Assembly (NCBI GenBank): GCA_037039685.1
Contig: JAWNGF010000007.1
Span: 1,612,001-1,676,000 of the forward strand
DNA length: 64,000 nucleotides
Source: Ceratobasidium sp. AG-K
Lineage: Eukaryota > Basidiomycota > Agaricomycetes > Cantharellales > Ceratobasidiaceae
Reading direction: 5' to 3'
Shown here: positions 58,863 to 64,000 of the stretch, in pieces
Layout of the letters: each line of letters opens with the position of its first letter
Numbering within the stretch: the first letter of the stretch is position 1
Notes under the pieces: generated by a model
Database searches by the model: none
Seen by the model: only the letters and a program-made list of their open reading frames with translations
Told to the model about the DNA's origin: nothing
Made by a program: the position numbers and the translations under genes

Positions 58863-61800
58863 TTTTGGGAGCAAAAAAGATTTAGAGAGTTGAGCGATGG
58901 GTGAAGCTTGGAGTAGATGCAAGTATTGCAAGTGACACTACTGGTTTTGCCCCTTCTGCCTTTTATCTTCTCTGGCACATAGTTAGATGGCGTGGGAGCT
59001 TCGGGATGTTGGCGTAGAAGGTCCTTGATGATCCTTGAAAGGTGACCAAAATCTTCCGCCCTTTGTTCTGTGTTTTCTTCACTTCCATAGCCCTTCCACC
59101 TGACCCTGTAAAAAAGACCGTCCTTTGTCTCTTTCCAGTCTAGAATCTTCTCTACTTCATATTCTTCCTCTCCTTCTTCTGTTATGATCGGCGGTGGACG
59201 GGGTTGGTTACGGCTGAAATCGGTGTCTTCTTTGTAAGGGCTGAGCAAATCGATGTGAAAAACAGGGTGTACCCTCATTGTTGTCGGTAAATCGAGCTCA
59301 TAGGCGTGTGATCCTATCTGTCGCTTCATGACAAATGGCCCGTGCTTTTTGTTGTCCAGTTTCTTTGATGGTCTCTTTGTTTGAATGTTTTTTCCCAGTA
59401 GCCATACTAGATCTCCTTCTTGGTATTTGTTCTTTGGCTCTTCTCCTGGGAGCCTTTGGGTTTCCATAGATGCAATTGCTTCGTCGTGGATTTTACGCCA
59501 TTTTCCTGTGATGTTGTTTGCTTCTGGAACTGCTGATTCTTTCGCTCAGATGTTCCACAGTGGTTCCTTCCCATAGACGATCTCGAAAGGGGAACTACCC
59601 GTTATGCGATGCTTCTGTAGATTATAGCTGAACTCCGCAATCGGTAATAAGTCCGCCCAATCATCCTGTTGGTAGTTGACGAACGATTGTAGCCAGCCTT
59701 CCATCCATTGATTGATTCTCTCCGTTATTCCATCTGTTTGGGGGTGGTAGGCAGTACTGAAACCTGGGCTAGTTCCAATTTTCTCATAAATGGCTTTCAT
59801 AAGTTTGGAATTGAAAGTAGTCCCTCGGTCTGAGGTTGTGCTCTTTGGGAAACCATGCAGTTTCCAAACATTTGTGATGAAAAGATTTGCGAGGTCGCTT
59901 GCCGTGTGAGATTCTTTGCAGGGTATGAAGTGCGCCATTCTTGAGAATCGGTCCACTACTACCAAGATGCTATCTGATCCTCTGGATTTTGGTAACTTCA
60001 CCACGAAGTCGAATGCTATGTCTTCCCACAGTCCTTTTGGAATCTCCAGAGGCTTGATCGGGACTATAGACTTCGATCCCTTTGTCCGCTGGCAGGTCTC
60101 ACAGGATTCCACGTATCTGTTTATGCTTTGCTTCATCCCTGGCCAGAAGTACCTTCTTGATATTAGTTCCAGTGTTCTAGCTTGTCCTTGATGTCCTGCA
60201 ATTTTTGAGTCGTGATGAACTCGCATGATGGCCAGTCTGGATTCCTTATCTTCTGGTACATAGATCCTTCCCTTGAACCATAATAGTCCCTCCTTGAAAT
60301 CATAATCTTTTGCGCTGTGTTGTAGGGTTTTTGGTAACGTTTCCCTTGACTTGCAGATTTCTTTGATTTGCACCAATCCTTCATCTGTTTCCTGAGCTTC
60401 CTTGATAGTTTCTATGATGTTTGTGTCTACTTGTCCCATAAATCCTTTGAACCTTTCGACAGATATCATAACTTGTTCAGGTTTTGGGATATCTTCATGG
60501 TCTGAGCGTCTTGACAACAGGTCCGGTTTTGATGACAGGATGCCAGGGCGATATATGATGTCAAAGTTATAAGAAGCAAGTAATTGGTGCCATCTTGCGT
60601 GTCGGCGGTTGAACGTTCTTGCTTCCTTCCAGAACTGTAGGTTCCTATGATCGGTGTAGATGGTGATAGGATCCCTTGTTCCCTCAAGGTACAGCCTCCA
60701 ATGTGTTAAAGATTCTATAATTGCCATAAGTTCTTTATCGTGGATGTCGTAGTTGAGCTGAGCCTCGTTGAAAGATTTTGACAGAAAAGCAATAGGGTGC
60801 AGGTAGCCATCATCTTGCCTTTGCAACAGGATTGCTCCCATTGCTACTCCACTTGCGTCTGTTTCCAAGAAGAAGGGTTTGTCAGGGTTCGGATGGCGTA
60901 GAGTGGGTTCCTTGCTGATTTCCGCTTTTAGGGCTTCAAAAGCTTCCTGCTGATCGTTTCCCCATTCCCATTTGTTTTCCTTTCTTGTCAAGGTTGTCAG
61001 GGGTTTTGCCAACCGGCTGAAATTCGGTACAAATCTTCGGTAAAAGTTTGCGAATCCTAGGAATGCCTGTACTTGCTTGACCGTTCTTGGCTCCTTCCAT
61101 TCCTTTATTGCCTTTACTTTTTCTTCCTCCATAGATATGCCTGAATCGCTGATTCCAAGTCCAGTATATGTCAATTTGGTGACGAAGAACTCGCATTTTG
61201 GAAGCTTTGCAAAAAGATTTTCCTCCAGCAAGATCTTCAGTACTTTTCTGACATCCACGGTATGTTGGCTTCTGTCCTTAGAGAAGACTAGGATGTCATC
61301 AATGTATACTATGACGCATACGTCGATAAGATCATGGAAAATGTGATTCATATATCTTTGGAAGATGGCGGGCGCGTTTTTCATTCCGAAAGGCATGACG
61401 ACATATTCGAACAGTCCTTCTTTTGTTCTGAAAGCTGTCTTCCATTCGTCGCCTTCCCTAATTCTGATATTGTTGAAACCCATGTGTAGATCGATCTTGG
61501 AGAAAATTTTTGCGTCCTTGATTTTATCCAGGAGGTCTTCCATTAGGGGCATAGGGAATCTGTCGTCCTTTGTGATGGCGTTTACTCCTCTGAGGTCTTG
61601 GACGAGTCGTAGTTGGCGAACTGCCCCTGGATTTTTTGGATCGATAGGTTTTTTGACAAAGAAACAAGGGGATGCAATGGGTGATTTGCTTGGTCAAATT
61701 TTCCCCGCCGCGATTTCTTCATCCAGGTATTCTCTTAGTGCAATAGATTCTGCTGGAGAGAGGGGGATAGGTCTGGCAGGTTTCGGGAGTTCAGCTCCTT

Positions 61801-62341
61801 CCTTGAAGTCGATGGTGCAGTCGTATGGACGATGATCCGGGATTCTTTTGAATTTCTCTTCACTGAAGACATCAGCAAATTCCTTGAATTCTTCTGGTAG
61901 GTCGTCTATTGAGGCCGTTCTTGCTTGGATGGGTTCTGGCCGCCATGATATGTGCTTCGTTTTCCAATCAATGACCGGGTTTGCTTCTTCTAACCATTCC
62001 AACCCCAGGATAAGCTTAGTTTCCCCAGTAGGCATAGCGAAGAAGACTTGTTTGAAGGTCCTTCCTTCCACATTTAGTTCTAGCTTAGCTTTAAAACGTA
62101 TTTGGTGAGAGAGTTCCTTCCCCTGGATACCAATTACTTTTCGCGGAGTGGAGAGTTCCATGAGTGGAATGTTGTTGGATCGAGCCCACGAGATGTCCAA
62201 GAAGTTCTTTGATGCTCCAGAATCGATGAGGGTTGGGGTAGGTTCTGTGATTCCGGCAATGTTCGCGTAAACAATGGTAGATTCATTTGTCGCTCTAAAG
62301 TACATTGTTTCCGTTGCCGGTTCTTTGGTCTCTCCACACAC
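58427..62341 (-). pseudogene. pol: chromovirus pol, two in-frame stops
   Basis: One frame from 62341 to at least 58427, interrupted by TGA at 61694-61696 (between protease and RT) and TGA at 59546-59548 (in the integrase C-terminal region). Protease has LIDSGASKNF. Reverse transcriptase has FSKIDLHMGFNNIRI and YIDDILVFS. RNase H has ETDASGVAMGAILL. Integrase has an HHCC finger (HHDSKIAGH...CETCQRTK) and the DDE pieces FDFVVKL, TSDRGTTF and GITERINQWMEG. The chromodomain is YEVEKILDWKETKDGLFYRVRWKGYGSEENT. The first stop replaces an expected Arg, most simply CGA to TGA. Beyond the chromodomain the frame stays open and overlaps the accessory ORF. Confidence 0.85.
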
Positions 62342-62343
62342 AG

Positions 62344-64000
62344 TTAGAGGGAGACCCCTTCTTTTCCCGAGCTTTCTACGATTGTTGCCTCCCTTCCTTT
62401 AACGCTAGGTTCCGTCGTTATCCATTCCTTGGACGGGCACTTGAATGAGCGGTGTCCTTCCTGTCCGCACTTTAGGCAGCGGTTGGTTGCTATCCTTGCT
62501 TTGTAAACTTCGTCGGGTAGCCGCTTTGTAGAGGATTGTCCGCTAGCGGTTGCTTGAGGTGTCTTCTTCCCTGTCGTGGTCTTGATTTGTTGCAACTTCT
62601 GGTCAATAGAGATTGCGATAGAGATCCACCGGTCTAGTGACAGCTCTCGCTCCGTTCCGTCCTCATTAATCAGGGTCAATTCGAATCGAGCTAGTTCGGT
62701 TTTTACTTCAGGCTTCAGTCCTTCCTTGAATTGGTTGATCAGTGCTTCCTGTCCCCAGTTGACGTCGACCAATAAGTAACGGAATTCAGAAGCGTAGTTT
62801 GCTACTGAATTGTTCTGCTTGCACCTCCGGATATTGATTTCGGCTTTTGCCTTTTTGTTAGGGTCACTGAACTGTTCCATGAAGTGTGCCTTGAAACTTT
62901 CCCATGAGGCGAGGTTTTGGTTGTTTTCCCTTTGGTTAAGCGATCTTAAGAGTACTTGTGCCCAGTGAGTGGCGGCCTTGTTTTCGGATTTGAAATTTGC
63001 TAAAGCTTCGCGGATCCTTTCTTCGTTGGAAGTGTATTGATCGCCTAGGCGTAAAAAGTAGCTCTCCATTTGTGTGATGAACATTTCGGCACCTTCTCCT
63101 TTCTTTCCGTCAAAGGCTTCTGGACGAGTCACCTTGGGACGGCGTGAACTGTTACCAATATTTGGGTTTTCCGTCAGCTGTTGGATCCTTAACTCTAATT
63201 CGTCGATCCTGGTAGATTCCGCGTCTGGGTGTGGTGGAGAATTTGATCGCCTAGAGGGGATCCCGTGAAGAGACGCTTCGTCCATTTCTTCTCGCATATT
63301 GTTGATAGTTTCCTGAACTTCCGTGATTTTGGCAGTGAAGGAAGTTCCTTCCTGTCGTAGGGTTTCTAGTCCTTGTGTTACTGCCTCGTTCCATTCAAGT
63401 TGCCCTTGTCTGGTAGTGTTGAGTTCTTTGCGCACGTTGTTTACTAGTCCTTGAGTGTTGGTGACCTCATTTCGAAGGCGGGTTACGTCTTGACCAACTA
63501 GGAAAGAATTATGTTCGCCGTTTCTTGCCGAGTTCAGAATGTCTGTCAGGGTGCCCTGTAGGGTGTTGATGGAGTCGTTGAAGATTTGCTGATTGTTTGC
63601 TAGGACTTGTGTAGCTTGTTCTAGACCGCTAAGCCTTCGATCTATAGTGACCCTCATTCCGTCTATAACCCTAAGGGTGGCATTGTGTCTTCCTTCTAGA
63701 AGGTCGTCCAGGTCGTCTAGGTTACTGATTACAGTTCTGCCACTGGAGCTGGAACTTGAACTTGAGCTTCCTGGATCACCGGCGCTTTGCTGTACCAGAG
63801 CTGGTTGCTGGGAGTAACCCTGTGGGACATATGGTGGTGCTGGAATTGCTGGTGTGACCGGCTGGGAACCCATTGGGATTGGTCCTGCGTTGGTGATGGT
63901 TCCTCCAATTTGAGGGACTGTGGGGACATTGGGAATGTGTGGTGTAGGTGGGGGTCTAATGGGGACAAGCGACACCCCCCCATGAGCTTCGGGTTGGGGA
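62344..64000 (-). CDS. gag: chromovirus gag, N-terminus cut by window edge
   Basis: Open from the right edge to TAA at 62344-62346; the frame has no ATG near 63975 (that codon is GTG), so the true start lies outside. At least 543 aa. A Pro-rich N-terminus and a Ser run precede coiled-coil stretches. The conserved retrotransposon gag core is MFITQMESYFLRLGD..EERIREALANFKSENKAATHWAQVLL...WESFKAHFMEQFSDPNKKAKAE. A CCHC zinc knuckle (CLKCGQEGHRSFKC) lies near the C-terminus. It forms the virus-like particle. The pol frame begins at the end of gag in the -1 register relative to gag. Confidence 0.88.
   Translation of the reverse strand, partial: PQPEAHGGVSLVPIRPPPTPHIPNVPTVPQIGGTITNAGPIPMGSQPVTPAIPAPPYVPQGYSQQPALVQQSAGDPGSSSSSSSSSGRTVISNLDDLDDLLEGRHNATLRVIDGMRVTIDRRLSGLEQATQVLANNQQIFNDSINTLQGTLTDILNSARNGEHNSFLVGQDVTRLRNEVTNTQGLVNNVRKELNTTRQGQLEWNEAVTQGLETLRQEGTSFTAKITEVQETINNMREEMDEASLHGIPSRRSNSPPHPDAESTRIDELELRIQQLTENPNIGNSSRRPKVTRPEAFDGKKGEGAEMFITQMESYFLRLGDQYTSNEERIREALANFKSENKAATHWAQVLLRSLNQRENNQNLASWESFKAHFMEQFSDPNKKAKAEINIRRCKQNNSVANYASEFRYLLVDVNWGQEALINQFKEGLKPEVKTELARFELTLINEDGTERELSLDRWISIAISIDQKLQQIKTTTGKKTPQATASGQSSTKRLPDEVYKARIATNRCLKCGQEGHRSFKCPSKEWITTEPSVKGREATIVESSGKEGVSL

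Larger units (their letters stand above)
57610..64000 (-). mobile_element. Ty3/gypsy chromovirus, 5' end beyond the window
   Basis: On the minus strand: gag (open to the right edge), protease-RT-RNase H-integrase-chromodomain, an extra ORF, a polypurine tract and a 3' LTR. The chromodomain at the integrase C-terminus places it among chromoviruses. The 5' LTR and primer-binding site are outside the window. Pol carries two in-frame TGA codons, so this copy is probably not autonomous. Confidence 0.9.

Overview
The window is a stretch of fungal nuclear genome. Genes are split by many short introns (about 45-70 nt, GT-AG with CTRAY-type branch sites, a few GC-AG). The family set is typical of Agaricomycetes: NACHT-WD40 NLR-like proteins, DUF6533 and DUF6593 proteins, F-box/LRR-like proteins, a BNR_4 secreted protein and chromodomain Ty3/gypsy elements. 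A Rhizoctonia/Ceratobasidiaceae-like basidiomycete is my best inference; nothing in the window proves the genus. Exon boundaries come from reading-frame continuity, splice consensus and, where a paralogue is present, paralogue alignment.

Layout. 0.4-5.2 kb: NLR-like gene A (+), seven exons, 1488 codons. 5.9-6.05 kb: a MITE-like repeat. 6.5-8.2 kb: secreted BNR_4 protein (-). 8.9-9.5 kb: thioredoxin (+). 10.3-14.3 kb: two tandem F-box-like genes (-), the first carrying a premature stop. 14.8-16.8 kb: a long disordered protein with two basic segments (-). 17.3-17.7 kb: a 90-aa single-pass membrane protein (-). 18.5-20.2 kb: DUF6533 multi-pass membrane protein (+). 20.5-20.7 kb: a second MITE-like repeat. 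21.2-28.4 kb is a conserved housekeeping block: ARPC5 (+), OPI3-like phospholipid methyltransferase (-), TFIIIC WD subunit (+), an 89-aa protein with a lysine tail (-) and a PhyH-type dioxygenase (+). 30.2-31.1 kb: DUF6593 protein (-). 32.7-38.1 kb is a ubiquitin-pathway run: membrane RING-like protein (-), UBC7/UBE2G2-type E2 (+) and an RNF216-type RBR E3 (+). 38.3-40.4 kb: secreted serine carboxypeptidase (+). 41.3-46.2 kb: NLR-like gene B (-), the inverted paralogue of gene A with the same exon plan.

From 46.2 kb to the right edge I find no host genes. This transposon island contains a 199-bp MITE, two large foldback elements, three solo-LTR-type sequences (two with exact 5-bp target duplications, one nested inside a foldback arm), a degenerate Tc1/mariner element with recognisable terminal repeats, and a nearly complete chromovirus. 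The chromovirus gag runs to the right edge, its 3' LTR is inside the window, it has two in-frame TGA codons in pol, and an extra ORF of unknown function lies between integrase and LTR.

The biologically richest parts are the two NLR-like genes that bracket about 36 kb of mostly housekeeping genes, the E2/E3 run, and the chromovirus accessory ORF. I did not find a convincing wholly new multi-gene system; the accessory ORF and the foldback family are the nearest candidates.
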